NCBI RefSeq assembly: GCF_033118175.1
Contig: NC_083685.1
Span: 120,164,501-120,228,500 of the forward strand
Reading direction: 5' to 3'
DNA: 64,000 nucleotides
From: Dama dama
Taxonomy: Eukaryota; Chordata; Mammalia; Artiodactyla; Cervidae
In this document: piece after piece, positions 9,871 through 30,886 of the stretch
How the letters are laid out: every line of letters starts with the position of its first letter
Position numbering within the stretch: position 1 is the first letter of the stretch
Notes under the pieces: model-generated
Told to the model about the DNA's origin: nothing
Seen by the model: only the letters and a program-made list of their open reading frames with translations
Database searches by the model: none
Program-made: the position numbers and the translations under genes

Positions 9871-12030
9871 AGGGTGTCTGCTGCTGTCTCCTGGTGAGGA
9901 AGGGGAAATGGGAGCCCCATTGCTCTGCTTCCCTGGGGCACCCGTGGGAGGGGCGGGGGCCAGGCGCAGTCGCAGCTGTCTGGCTGGTGGAGGAGGAGGG
10001 GTTTAGAGCCCTGACTCAGACGCATCAGCCCACGAGGCCGGTGCTGTCCTGGCTGGGTGGGTTCTGCCGGGGAAAGGCGGGGGACAGCTGGGGCCTGGGT
10101 CCAGTGGGGCATCCGGTGTCCAGAGTGACTCCTGCATGCCACTTGTGGGCCCTGCCTGAGCCTCTGGGAGGGAATGGTTCTAACCTCAAAAAAGGAACCA
10201 TGCTGAAGACTTGGGAACAAATAGAATGACTGGGTCCCAAGGGACCCAGGACAGGGACTCAGAGCTGGATGGGAGGGTGGAGAAGTTGGGCAGCAGGGCC
10301 AGTGGAGAGGGTGGCATGGAAGGCCAGAGGTCCAAAGGTGGGGTGGATGGGATGAGATGGGGACCCTCACTGCAAGGAGGCACAGGAGAGTACCTGGGGA
10401 GCCCTGAAGGAGCGACTGCCAGTCCTGCTATCCGGCAGGGTCTCTTCAGGACCTTGGGGTGGCAGGGATGGTGCTACTTCAGCATCACCCCCAAGGGTGC
10501 CCGGGAACTAAGACACCCCTTACCGACTGAAGGAGAAGGCAAATAGGAATCCCCAGTTCCACCCAGGCGAAAGGTTGAGTCCAGAAATCCCATTTTATGG
10601 CTCAGTGGCAAAACTTTTAGGGTGAAATCTGCCTTTGTGCTCAGCTGGTGAGAAAAGTGGGTGCCACACCTAGGCTGCTGCTGTTTGTGTTCCCGCCCTG
10701 GCTACGCCTCCTAGAGGCTGCCACTTTTCCCAGTTCTTAGCAGCGGGCTGAGCCCTTGAAGTTTATTGCCAGCTGGGGCAACCCAGGACGTACCCTTTCA
10801 CTTCCACCCCCGCCAGTGACCACATGCCATGCCAGGGTGGCTCCCACAGGACTGGTTACTGCCTGGCTTTCCTTACCCCAGGGCCCCCGTGGGCTTCTGG
10901 AGGTGGGGCCCTGTGCTGGGTACCAGGACAAACTGCCACTTTCTGCAGCAGCTGGCCCAGACAAATCCAAGAGTCACAGCCACAGGGGACAGAGGCCCTA
11001 ACCAACCTCTCCTGGGACCACCAGCCTCAGGCAGGGGAAGACAGACTGCACAGCCCTGGGTTCCCAGGCCCAAGGCCTTTCTCACAAAACTGAGATGCCC
11101 CAACCTCTGAAACAGCCCTACCTTTGGAGGCGAAAGGCTTCCAGGCAGCAACTATAGTCTCAACCAGCCAGAGGAGCCCCAGGGCCAGCCAGAGCCCCTC
11201 CAACTCTCCCAATCCACTTCCTAAAATGTCCAGTGAAAATCTTCAAGTCTAGTGTTAACCTGTGCTGTCAGCAGTTTGGTTTATTGGGCAAGGGCTTTCG
11301 GAGGCTCTGGCAGGCCAGAAGGGCTAGTAATACTCTCTTGACTCTTGGGTTTTCCAAGCTTGATTTTGATTCGTGAACTCAGACCCCAAGTGCCAGGTTG
11401 GACAGGCACCCTGCCAACAGCCAGGACTTTGTTCTGGTTCCTCCCCTGATGAAGGTTAACATGAGGTGGCACCTGCAGGACCTGCATGACGTGTCTCTCA
11501 GGTCCCAAGTCTAACCTGATCCTCCTGGTCCCACCCCAAACCCGTTTGTACAGCTCAGAGCTCCTGAGCCTGGCCTCCCCGCCCGTAAGAGCCAGCACCT
11601 GTGACCCTTTCCACTCCCTCCTGTCCATGGCCCTCAGTCATCCCCCACAGGGACCCTTCTTCCACTGAGGAGCGTGGCGATGGGCACCAGGTCAGCACCT
11701 TTCATGTGACTACTCACCAGTTACTTATATGCAGTTACATATGCAGCTTTACTAGAATCTTCACACCCAGCACTGTCATGCTTTATAGTCCAAGTCCACT
11801 TAAGTCTACCACGGCCTCGCTCACCACAGACCTGGTTCCTGTGTCCCACCTGTGTCCCAGCTCACCTGTGTGCAAGCCTTTGTGGCCCATAGCACAGCCC
11901 TTGGCCCCCTGCTGCTGTTCCACAGTAGAAATCTCCCAAGTAAAGAGGATTCCTGGGTGTTCATGAGCTTGCTGTTAACTCTCAAAACCTCCAGTTGGGT
12001 TGAAAAGGAGTAGTTTTATTCTGAGAATGC
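9871..12030. other. ARHGDIA-P4HB spacer, left part; no gene recognised
   Basis: GC-rich unique DNA. The only item of note is a minus-strand frame at 11281-11628 (115 codons) whose stop codon overlaps an AATAAA. I do not recognise its product. Confidence 0.5.
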
Positions 12031-12148
12031 CTTTTTTTTTTTTCCTACACCATGTGGAATGCAGGATTTTAGTTCCCTGACCAGAAATCGAATCTGTGTC
12101 CCCTGCAGTGGAACCCTGGTCTTAGCCACTGGATCACCAGGAAGTCCA
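12031..12148 (-). mobile_element. CHR-type SINE, minus strand
   Basis: A poly-T run at 12031-12042 (the A tail on the other strand) is followed by 'tagttccctgaccagaaatc' and 'ccactggatcaccaggaagt', the inverted CHR head. Confidence 0.82.
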
Positions 12149-12159
12149 GAGAACTCATT

Positions 12160-12860
12160 TCTTTTTTGGAGGGGGATATGCATTTATTTTTAATTAAAAA
12201 AAATTTCCCCCCCAAAATTGAGGGCCATGACTCATTATGTCAGTTCTCACACGTGTGCAGCTGTCTGGACCTGGGGAGGAGGACTCACAACCTTCTCAGG
12301 ACATGTTTCCTGTCCTCCTGCCACAGGGGCATCAGCCTCCAAACCAAGGTCAGCCTGAGGTGTTTGTTTCTTTGAACTTCAAGGGCCAAAGCCAGAGAGA
12401 GCTCCTCCTAACTAGAGGAGGACCTTCAAATCCTTGAGAGGGTGTCTGAGTTGCTGCATGGCCCTCCTGGACAGCAGGGGTGGCCACTCCAGGGTCACCA
12501 CACCTGGCACGTCTGGATCACCTCCTTCAGAGCCTTCACCACCACCATGCTCTTGTCCTTCCTGTCCAGGGTGAGAAATGCTCTGTTTCCAGCTTCTTGA
12601 GACACAAATGCCACCAGGTTCTTTGCGAAGACATGGATGAGAGGCTCACCCTTCCCGAGGAGGACTTTAGTGGTAAGCACAGGCTTGCCAATGTCACTGG
12701 TCACACTGCTGGGTTCCAGGGTACCCATCTTCCCCAACTGGGTCACCACCACCAGGATGTGACTGCTAAACGCTGTGCAGACCACTTGGGTGGGGACTCC
12801 ACACACCACTGCAGTCTTCTGTTTAGATATCACCAATGGTTTACCTTCGGTAGCTGAGTC
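12160..12860 (-). pseudogene. PSMG3: Processed pseudogene of PSMG3 (proteasome assembly chaperone 3)
   Basis: Read on the minus strand, 12850 to 12492 encodes an intronless copy of the PAC3 chaperone, which normally pairs with PAC4 in 20S proteasome assembly. Recognisable blocks include VISKQKT, VVCGVPTQVVCTAFSSH, KPVLTTKVLLG, EPLIHVFAKNLVAFVSQEAG and the C-terminal CQVW followed by TGA at 12492-12494. The codon expected to be the start ATG reads ACC. About three residues are missing after KMGTL, and the segment after NRA is altered. Downstream on the same strand is a 3' UTR-like stretch with AATAAA (plus-strand TTTATT at 12184) and a short A-run. The lack of introns, the tail and the position between unrelated genes indicate a retrocopy. 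It could in principle be translated from a later in-frame Met at 12834-12836, but nothing here suggests expression. Confidence 0.88.
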
Positions 12861-12869
12861 TGCTCAATG

Positions 12870-14520
12870 GCACCTAGCCACCCGCCACGCCACCCGCACT
12901 TACCGCGCCCAGAGAACTCTGACAGTAGTCTTTATCAAAACATTTGATCACTCAGTTGTTTAACCAGTGAGCACCTTTTCTGGGTGTGAGAGACCCCTAG
13001 AGGTTATCCTGAGCTGACTGCGCTGGGTTCAGAGATGCCAGAGCCACAGCTGCCAGGTGGGTAGGCTCTGCCCTCCAAAGACACACTCAGTTCAGGGCAC
13101 TAGCCTGAATGACCATGGCTTCATCACTTCTTCCTAGAGTTGCCCTAGAAAGGCCTGTGAGTGGCCTTAGGAAAAAGACACTAGCCCTCCCCTCAGGGCC
13201 AAGACCTGGCCTATGTTCTGGGGGACAGTATGCACCCCTGCACCTCACCGAGCTATTTACCAACCCCAGAAACTGGAGACCTGGGGCCTCGCTCCCACTT
13301 TTTGGGAACCCTGCTCCTGCATAGGTCAGTGCACAGGTTGATTCATGATGGGTGACTGTGCTTTGAGAAGGTACATCAATGCAGACAAACCATGAAAGTA
13401 TCATGCCCCCACTGACACCAGAGCCCTGGTGAGGCCCTGGTCTTCACAGAAGGATGACTTGCTGTGTCCATCTAGGCTGCAGAATAGTGGCCCTGTCATC
13501 ACCTGCATCAGGTGTGTCCCAATTGCCTTTGGTTTTGACTGGGGAGTTCAAATTGAACCACAGTGAGGCTCAACCATCGCCAGCAGCTCAGATCCTTGCT
13601 GTTCTGCATCTGGTCTGTTCTTCCCTTGGTCCCAGTAGTCTCAACTATTTACCATATGTTGTGAGGCCAAGCTCACTCCAAACTGTCACCAAGTATATAT
13701 TCATTCTGTTAGCTGAAAAAACTATAAAGTCCCCAAATTTAGGTATCTAAACGCAGATTTCATGAGTGCCTCTGAAATAGAGATGTGGTACAAAGATCCC
13801 TTGTCTCAGGCCCCAAATTGTGGTCTGTAAAACAGTCATGGCAATCACAAAAATGTGGGTAGACTGGGCAGGAGACATGAGGCAGTTCCCACCGGTTCCC
13901 AGAGAGCAGAGCAGGCCTGTGATGCTTATTATGAAGCCCTGCCTGCTGCTCTGTGGGACAGCACCCAAGCCAGAACACGGAAGTGGGGTGGAGGCTGCAG
14001 ACACCTATTCATAGCCTTTTCTTTCGGGAGGCCCAGCTCCTGTAAAGTACCCCCCGGGAAGTACAACCACTTCCTCCTGACTTGCTCTACTGGCACTGGG
14101 GGAGGGGCACAGAGCACCTGGTCTTGACCTTCAGAAATTCATATTCTAGAAGGAATACTGCATAGGATATGAGAACACATGCCCTCAGGAGCAAGGTGTC
14201 AACAAATGCAAACTCTCTAGAGTACAAAAGCATACTTTTTCTGTTTTACCATTTTTAAAACCAAGATGTTACTATAGCCAACGTGTACATTTAATGTAAC
14301 ACTGTCTCCCTCCTGCCAAGTTATTAAATCGATGATGAGTTTTAGTGGGGGTGGCATTTCACAACCGAGGAAGTGAACACAAATGAAGAGTGTCGACGGG
14401 GTTGGGGGTTGGGCTTTGAGCCTTTGAGGGGAGGGCGCTGCTCCGTCCGAATTGCGCCGCCGGACAGAAGCTTAACATTCCGGCCACGCATATTATTTTA
14501 AATGCTCTGAAGTCACGTTA
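12870..14520. other. ARHGDIA-P4HB spacer, right part; no gene recognised
   Basis: Unique intergenic DNA with no gene structure I can support. The T/A-rich part at 14515-14650, just before the CpG island, may be an old DNA-transposon remnant, but I cannot assign it. Confidence 0.45.
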
Positions 14521-15572
14521 AAGAAAAAGAAATCTTTAATTTTAATATTTTCACTTAACCCAACAAAATATTCCAACGTATCCATACAAAAAGTCATCAA
14601 AGGAATATCGTACACTCCTCTTCCATCCTCAATCTGTGTGTTCACTGTGTGTTACACTCACTCCGGGTCACACTGCCCGGTCGCATTGTAGAGCTCGGTG
14701 ATAGTGGCCGCTAGCCAACTCCGAGGCGGACGGCGCAGGTTTACCCGGTCGCCTGAAAGCTTCCCGAAGCCCGCTTCATGGGAGGCAGCCGGTAGGAAGG
14801 AAAGGAAGTGCCCACAGTGGACGGTGGCGGACCGGAGCGCCTCACCAGGCGAGTGGCTCCAATCCGGGAACAGCTCCGGTGGGCCTTGCTGGCTCCTCCA
14901 TCGCATTCCGCCTGGGGCCGGCCCCGGCCCCCCGCGCGCTGCCCTTGCGCCTCGCTCCGCCGCCACCGAGTAGCGCCATGGCCACTCACGGAGGCCACCC
15001 GGGCAACGCCCGCACGAGAGACCAGTCGCCACGGCAGGCGCCGCACGGGCCTCACGCGCGCCGGAAGCGTGTCAGCCTAGCTTCCGGTCTGCAGAGCCGG
15101 GGGGGGGGGGGGCGGTGTCAGGTGGGGATACGCGGTCCAGTCAGAAAGCAACACGAGGGGTTTCGGAGGCGCAAGCGTGGCTCCGCCCCTCCGCTGAGGA
15201 CTCCTCCCCACTGCCACGTTCGACAAAGGATCGCGCGGTGAGCGCGCATGTCTTGGCCAATCAGGAGCCGCACAATCCGGGTCCCTGAAGGTAGCAGCCA
15301 TTCCAGGCCCGGGGAAGGTGTATGAGAAAACCACCAGTCACAAGTCGAGAGAGAGAAAGTTCTCCGCCAGGAGCCAATGAGAGGCCGGGAGAGAGTGCGA
15401 GGGCGAGCTCCTCGACCAATCCCGGGCGAGGACGAGGGGGGTGCCTGTAGCAATTCCGAATCCGGGGCCGTGACTTGTATGGGCCCCCAATGCGAGCTCA
15501 GCGGAGGCGGGCCCCGAACCCCCCAGACCAATTGGAGGTGGGCAGGGCGGGCGCGCGCGCGGCGGCCGGAGT

Positions 15573-15578
15573 TATAAG
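15573..15578 (+). promoter_or_regulatory. P4HB: TATA-like box of P4HB
   Basis: TATAAG in 'gagttataagagcggg' lies between the CCAATTGG palindrome and the start codon. This places transcription start near 15600-15605 and gives a 5' UTR of about 50 bp. Confidence 0.7.
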
Positions 15579-15653
15579 AGCGGGACGGGCGGGGCGCGCT
15601 CTCGTGGCCTGCTGTCCTGGCGGCGCCAACTGAAGCGCCGCGCCCGTGCCGAC

Positions 15654-24784
<9,131 letters not shown>

Positions 24785-25630
24785 CGCAGAGAGCCAGACC
24801 TGGGCACCAAACCCGGCACCTCCCAGTGGGCTGCACACCCAGCAGCACAGCCTCCGGACGCCCGCAGACCCTCCCGGCGAGGGAGCGTCAATCGGAAATG
24901 CAGGGAACTTTTCTGAAGCCACACTTCACTCTAACACACGTGCAAATCTAAACCCGTCTTCCTTTGCTTTTCAACTTTTGGAAAGGGGTTTATTTCCAGG
25001 CCAGCCCAGCCCAGCCCATCTTGGTGGGCCTTTTTTTTTAAATCGTGATGTACTTTTTTTGTACATGGTTTTGTCCAGAGTGCTCGCTAAAATGTTTTGG
25101 AATCTCACGCTGGCAATGTCTCTCATTCCTGTTAGGTTTATACTATCACTTTAAAAAAATTCCGTCTGTGGGATTTTTAGACATTTTTGGACGTCAGGGT
25201 GTGTGCTCCACCTTGGCCAGGCCTCCCTGGGACCCCTGCCCTCTGTGGGGCAGAACCAGGCAAGGTTGGACGGGTCCCTCACCTCATGCGGTATTGCCAT
25301 GGTGGAGCGCGGCTCCTGCATCATTTGATTAAATGGAGACTTCCGGTCTCTGTCACAGGGGCCCCCCCCCGCCATGAGCGGAGGGTGCAGCTGGGCCCAG
25401 GACAAGCCCAGCAGCCCCCTCCTTCCCCAGGCCAGGGTCCTTATTGTTCTGTGATGTCCAGGGTGGCCTGAGGCCTGCGCCAGGCAGAACCGGGACCCTT
25501 CCTTTCCAGGCTGGGAGACAGCCAAGGATGCTTGAGCTGAATCACATGTTGACAGTTCTTCAGGCATTTCTACCACAATATTGGAATTGGACACATTGGC
25601 CAAATAAAGTTGAAATTTTCTGCCTTTTGT
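24785..25630 (+). other. P4HB: P4HB 3' UTR
   Basis: Non-coding stretch of about 0.85 kb from the stop codon to just after the poly(A) signal. Confidence 0.85.
25603..25608 (+). terminator. P4HB: Poly(A) signal AATAAA of P4HB
   Basis: Canonical hexamer in GGCCAAATAAAGTTG, followed by T-rich sequence (TTTTCTGCCTTTTGTCG). Confidence 0.9.
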
Positions 25631-26092
25631 CGCCTCTGCCTTACAACTTCCAGGCATGGGGATGGGGGTTGGAATTCTGACACTCTACGGAGAGGAGGTG
25701 CGCTTGGTGCTGCTCTTGTTGAGCCATCTCTTTTGGAGCATGGCAGACACCCAGAAGCATGTACACATCCCGTGGGCACCGTGCGTGGAGCTGTCAGCAT
25801 GTGTGGAGCTGACACCACGTGTCACGTGGTGCATGTGGCTGGGGTAGAGGGGGGGCTGCCTCCTGGCCCTGCTCCTATGCTGTCCAGCTGGCTCACCTGT
25901 GATGGGGGTCTGCAGCTTTACCTGTTGTGGACACCCAATGGTCACAGCATGGATTCTGCCAACATGCCATGTCAGGACAGGACAGCCAGGGGAGCGCAGG
26001 TCTGTTGTGCAAGAGTGCCCCCCGCAGCCTAGAACCACTGCAGCTTTGGATGAGAAATGAGGGGCGTTCAGACTTCAAGAATGCTGTGCTCA

Positions 26093-26254
26093 GAGACTTC
26101 CCTGGTGGTCTAGTGGCTAAGACTCCAAGCTCCCAATCCAGGGGGCCTGGGTTTGATCCCTGGGGAGGGAACTAGATCCCACAAGCCACAACTAAGAGAT
26201 CCTGCATGCTCCAACTAGGATCCAGCACAGCTGGAGTAAGTAAGTTTAAAAAAA
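26093..26254 (+). mobile_element. CHR-type SINE, its A tail hit by an L1
   Basis: 'gacttccctggtggtctagtgg' head, 'gggtttgatccctgggga', then a degenerate body that ends in TTTAAAAAAA where the next element begins. Confidence 0.82.
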
Positions 26255-27024
26255 TTTTTTTTTTTTTTTCATTTATTTTTATTAGTTGGAGGCTAATTAC
26301 TTCACAACATTTCAGTGGGTTTTGTCATACATTGACATGAATCAGCCATGGAGTTACATGTATTCCCCATCCGGATCCCCCCTCCCACCTCCCTCTCCAC
26401 CCGATTCCTCTGGGTCTTCCCAGTGCACCAGGCCCCAGCACTTGGCTCATGCATCCCACCTGGGCTGGTGATCTGTTGCACTATAGATAATATACATGCT
26501 GTTCTTTTGAAACATCCCACCCTCGCCTTCTCCCACAGAGTCCAAAAGTCTGTTCTGTACATCTGTGTCTCTTTTTCTGTTTTGCATATAGGGTTATCAT
26601 TACCATCTTTCTAAATTCCATATATATGTGTTAGTATGCTGTAATGTTCTTTATCTTTCTGGCTTACTTCACTCTGTATAATGGGCTCCAGTTTCATCCA
26701 TCTCATTAAAACTGATTCAAATGAATTCTTTTTAACGGCTGAGTAATATTCTATGGTGTATATGTACCACAGCTTCCTTATCCATTCGTCTGCTGATGGG
26801 CATCTAGGTTGCTTCCATGTCCTGGCTATTATAAACAGTGCTGCGATGAACATGGGTGCACGTGTCTCTTTCAGATCTGGTTTCCTCGTTGTGTATGCCC
26901 AGAAGTGGTATTGCTGGGTCATATGGCAGTTCTATTTCCAGTTTTTTAAGAAATCTCCACACTTTTCCATAGTGGCTGTACTAGTTTGCATTCCCACCAA
27001 CAGTGTAAGAGGGTTTTTTAAAAA
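26255..27024 (-). mobile_element. L1 3' end (bovine type), 5'-truncated, minus strand
   Basis: A poly-T run at 26255-26269 marks the A tail. The minus-strand frame 26922-26611 matches the C-terminal part of L1 ORF2, with the usual 'MFIAALF', 'AKTW'-like and 'IYTIEYYSAVKKN' positions. Only the end of ORF2 and the 3' UTR are present, so the element is dead. TTTAAAAA at 26245-26252 and again at 27017-27024 is a plausible target-site duplication. Confidence 0.88.
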
Positions 27025-29880
27025 GCGCTGTTCTCATCACTAGACCTTTGTGTAAAAAAGAATCTGATGTTACGATAGCAAATCTCTTATGTTTTTAAAA
27101 TGTAATTTGACTCCTTAGAGCCTCTGCTTACGCATAGCTTGCATAAGGAAGAGTAGTTCAGTTGACCTTTCCTTCCCCCTGCCCCCGCAGATTGAAAAAC
27201 CAAAACTCAAAAACCATGACAAAGCTGTCATCCTGGCTGCAGTGGCTGATGGCACCTGCACCTGGACTGGGGACACCTCTTGGGTCTTGGGGTTCCATGA
27301 GGGCTCTGAGTGGGACACCCACAGGAGCCAGAAGGGCTCGGGTGGGCATCAGTCCCCAGCCAGGGCACCCCTACCCAGGGCAGAGTTTCCTGTCTGTTCT
27401 GTGCACGTCTGTACTCACAGTGGGACATTGATGTCATTCTTGGAGGAAACAGGGGTGGAGATCCAGCCCACTTTGGGAGGTCAAGAACAGCAAATGTGGC
27501 TAGGTCTCCAAGGAGCCCAGGCTGACTCCACATGCTCCATCAGCCCCTCCAATGTGCTGCCGGAGTAGGAAGTATGTGCGCCTTACCCGATCTGCAGCCC
27601 CCAGCTCTGACGCTGCTGGGGCCCTGGAGATGGCTGGGGCATGTCTGGCAGACATGACGGTGAGACTTGCTATGAATGTGGTTCCCTTGGTGGTCTCAGT
27701 TTGCGGGGAGGTGTGTGTGTGTTATTTCCCCCATAACCACAGCTACGTTCCAGCCAGAGGCCTGTGTGTCTGCTCCCTGCCCTCAAACCCCAAGGCTCCT
27801 CCCTTCTCCCACCTGGGCATGTGGTATACAGCTGGTATTCAGCAACAACCTAGCATTAGCACCGTGGGCAGCAGCAACTAAACCCTGGCTTGTCCACACA
27901 CTCTGTCATCCGAGTACTGCTCCCCAGCTCAGCCAACAGCGGGGCTCCTGTCCCTGGTTCTCAGGTGGCCTGTGCTGGGGCTGTTCCAGGGTCTGTGTGT
28001 GTTGTGCCTTGGTCCTGCTGATACGGTGAGACATGTATTCGCAAAGTAGTGAGCTCGGGCACTTGGAGGTTCTGTGGGAGATTTCCGGGGAGACGATAGC
28101 CCTGCCCTCCAAAATGGGAGAGGGTTCCCAGAGGTACACGTGTGGATTCCAGAGAAGCGGATCCAGGATGGGCTGATGGCAGGGCTGTCCAGAGTCCCAG
28201 CTGCGAGGGGTGGGCTTTGCCCAATGATGGACGCTGGTGACCCCGCTGACCAACTCCGCAGAGCCTGGCCCTCCGTGCAGAAAGTTTGGGAGCAGGCATT
28301 GCTGCCCAGAGCACGTCGTCATGTCATGTGCTCCTAGGAGGGGGAGTGAGTCACCGATACCTTTCCCCTTTTGCCCAGGCAGCTGATTAGCACATTCCTG
28401 GGCCTGGGATTGCTGGGAGGTGGCGGTTGGAGTCCCAGACCAGGCAGGGCTGGTGGATTAGCAAGGTAACTTTGCGGGCTCTGGGGTAGGCAGTCAGGGC
28501 TTAACAGCCTAGGGCGTCCCAATCTCTCTCTTCCTCTTTCCAGGTGGTAGGAAGCGATTGGCCTGGAACCTAAAAAGCAGCTGCTGGGGCTGTGTACTGG
28601 ACCCTCAAGATCTGGCTTTGGCATCTGCTGGGAGGCGGCCGAGTGGGCCTGCGCAGACTCCCCTCCAGGCCCCTGGCTTGTTTTCTACTGGAGGCAGACC
28701 TCTGCTAGTTGAGTCTCCTTGGACTTTTCAAAGTGAGCGTTCTCCATTAACTGTTTCAGTTTGCTTCAGTTCTCCAGAAAGCAGAATGTTCAAGTTGTGC
28801 AAACCAGGTCACTTGACAAGTTCACATGGGCAGAGGCTCAGGGACAAAGCTGTGTAAATACAGGTTTGGTGCTGGTGTGGCTGTGCGAATAGCAGGTTAG
28901 ACTGCTCACGGCTGACTTCTGCCAAAAGTTGCTACAGGCTGTGTCCATGGCTTTGAGAACGTGTTTCCCGAGTTGTCACCAGAATACCTTTCAGGCATCT
29001 GTCCCTTCTCTGATCCAAATATTCAAACAGAAACCCCAGAGCCCAGATCCTGAGCTTTCTCAGCTTGCCTCTAGCAGGACGGAGTGGGAGGGTCCTTCTT
29101 GGGGTCACTAGTAGGCCCACCCTGATGGTTTGCCCTATCTGGCCAGGCTTTTGGTGGCAGCTTCTTCATCCAGAGTTCTTTCATTTGATCCTCTGAGCAG
29201 GGCAGGCAGACAGAACTTTCCACAACGGCAGAAAAGGCAATCTTCACATCAAAGGAAAGTTCTGTCTCTGTGTACAGCATGGTACTCTGTCTCTGGGCTT
29301 CATGTAAACATGCTGATAGAAACTGTACCCGCTCATAAGTGACACAAGTGATCAAGAGCTGGGATCGCCCAGCACTACACTCTATGCCCGAAATGCAGGA
29401 GCCCTGGGACCCACCCCTCCCTTGGGGCCCCGCAGGGCGTAGGCCGGGTGGAGTTTCCCAGGAAACTTCAGCGGCAGAGAGGCAGGAAAAGAAACCCCAT
29501 CAGGGCAGTGCAGCTTTCTGCAGCATTTGGCCCAAGTCTTTGTACCTGGAGTGTTGATGAATTTGTTGATTTTGCTGGGACGAGATCAACATGGTGGTGC
29601 AAGGGCTTCTTGTAACCAAGGTCCTGCCCCCCACGAGACTGCTGGCCCATCTCCAGCATCCAGGTCTTTAGTGACTGCCTGGAGGATCTTGCCAGCATTA
29701 GGGGCCAAACTGCACCCCTCAATATTTATATGCTGAAATGTTAACTCCCAGTACTCCAGCATGGGACCTTATTTGGAAATGGTGTTGCTGCAGATGTAAC
29801 TGGTTAAGATGAGGTCAAACTGGAGTAGGGTGGGCCCTACTTCCTGGACACCAGTAGGCTGGTGTCCTTACTAAAAGGAG
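27025..29880. other. P4HB-PPP1R27 spacer, no gene recognised
   Basis: Unique GC-moderate DNA. The part near 29180-29370 ends with 'aagagctgggatcg' and may be an old MIR. No frame here shows a domain or a splice structure. Confidence 0.5.
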
Positions 29881-29886
29881 AAATTT

Positions 29887-30180
29887 GGACTTCCCTGGTG
29901 GTCCAGTGGTTAATAAGCTGCCTCCCAATACAGGAGACACAGGTTCAACCCCTGCTCTGGGAAGAGTTCATACATAAAGGGGAAAATAAGCCCCGTGAGC
30001 CACAACTACCGAGCCTATGCGCTCTAAAGCCCATGCTCTGCAACGAGAAGCCTCTGCAATGAGAAGCCTGTACACCACAATGAACAGTAGTCGTCGCTCA
30101 CCGCAACTAGAGAAAGCCAGCGAGCAGCAACAGAGACCCAGTGAAGCCACAAATAAATACATAAATAAAACTTAAAAATA
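29887..30180 (+). mobile_element. CHR-type SINE, near full length
   Basis: 'ggacttccctggtggtccag' head, 'aggttcaacccctgctctgg', then the long body ('actagagaaagccagcgagc') and the tail 'acaaataaatacataaataa'. Confidence 0.88.
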
Positions 30181-30186
30181 CAGGGA

Positions 30187-30368
30187 AACTTTTTTAAAAA
30201 TAATATTTGGCTGCACTGGGTCTTCATTGTGGCACGTGATATCTTCTATTTCCTTGCAGCATGATCTTTCCTCGCGGCATGTAGGATCTAGTTCCCTGAC
30301 CAGGGATGAACCCAGCCACCTGCATTGGGAGAGGGGAGTCTTAGCCACGGGACCACCGGGGAAGTCGT
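30187..30368 (-). mobile_element. CHR-type SINE in inverted orientation
   Basis: The inverted head 'gggaccaccggggaagtc' is at the right and 'ctagttccctgaccagggat' in the middle. It lies tail to tail with the SINE at 29887-30180, with only a few bases between the two. Confidence 0.85.
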
Positions 30369-30885
30369 GCATTTTGACTCTAATCTCGGAGGTTTCCAAG
30401 CAGAAGGGCAGTGCCACTAAAGCCCACATTTTGGGAAAACTGCCCTGAGAGTGATACAAGCCATGATAGATAGTGACAAATGACAGGGAGATGGGTTGGG
30501 CTGGGCCTTCTTCTGTACAGCCTCTCCTGTGCTTCCTCAGGTGTGGGCCATCCCCTCGCCTTCCCAGTGGGCAGAGGTAGCTGTGCTTATCATGTATCAT
30601 GCCCTTCTCCCCATGTTCTCGGGACGGAGGGAGACCCTGGTCCTCATGACCTTGGTTATCTGTCCGCCTTGCTTATGGGCCTTGCCCTTCTAGTGCCTCT
30701 CCTGCCCTCTGTCAAGCACCTTCGAGGTCCAGTTGTGGGGCAGGGAGCAGTGGCCAGGAAGGATCTGACCCCTTTGGCCAGGCACAGCGACAGGTGGGCT
30801 GAAAGATGAACCACTAAACATGATCCTGAGGGCAGGGCTGGAGCGGCTCAGTTTCAGCCCCTCGGGTGCGAGCATGACTGCGCAG
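30369..30885. other. PPP1R27 upstream region
   Basis: Unique DNA between the SINE pair and the TATA boxes. I cannot name specific regulatory sites in it. Confidence 0.5.
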
Positions 30886-30886
30886 C

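Noticed and set aside
26611..26922. Minus-strand 103-codon frame that looks like a protein gene
   Set aside because: It is the C-terminal remnant of L1 ORF2, not a host gene.
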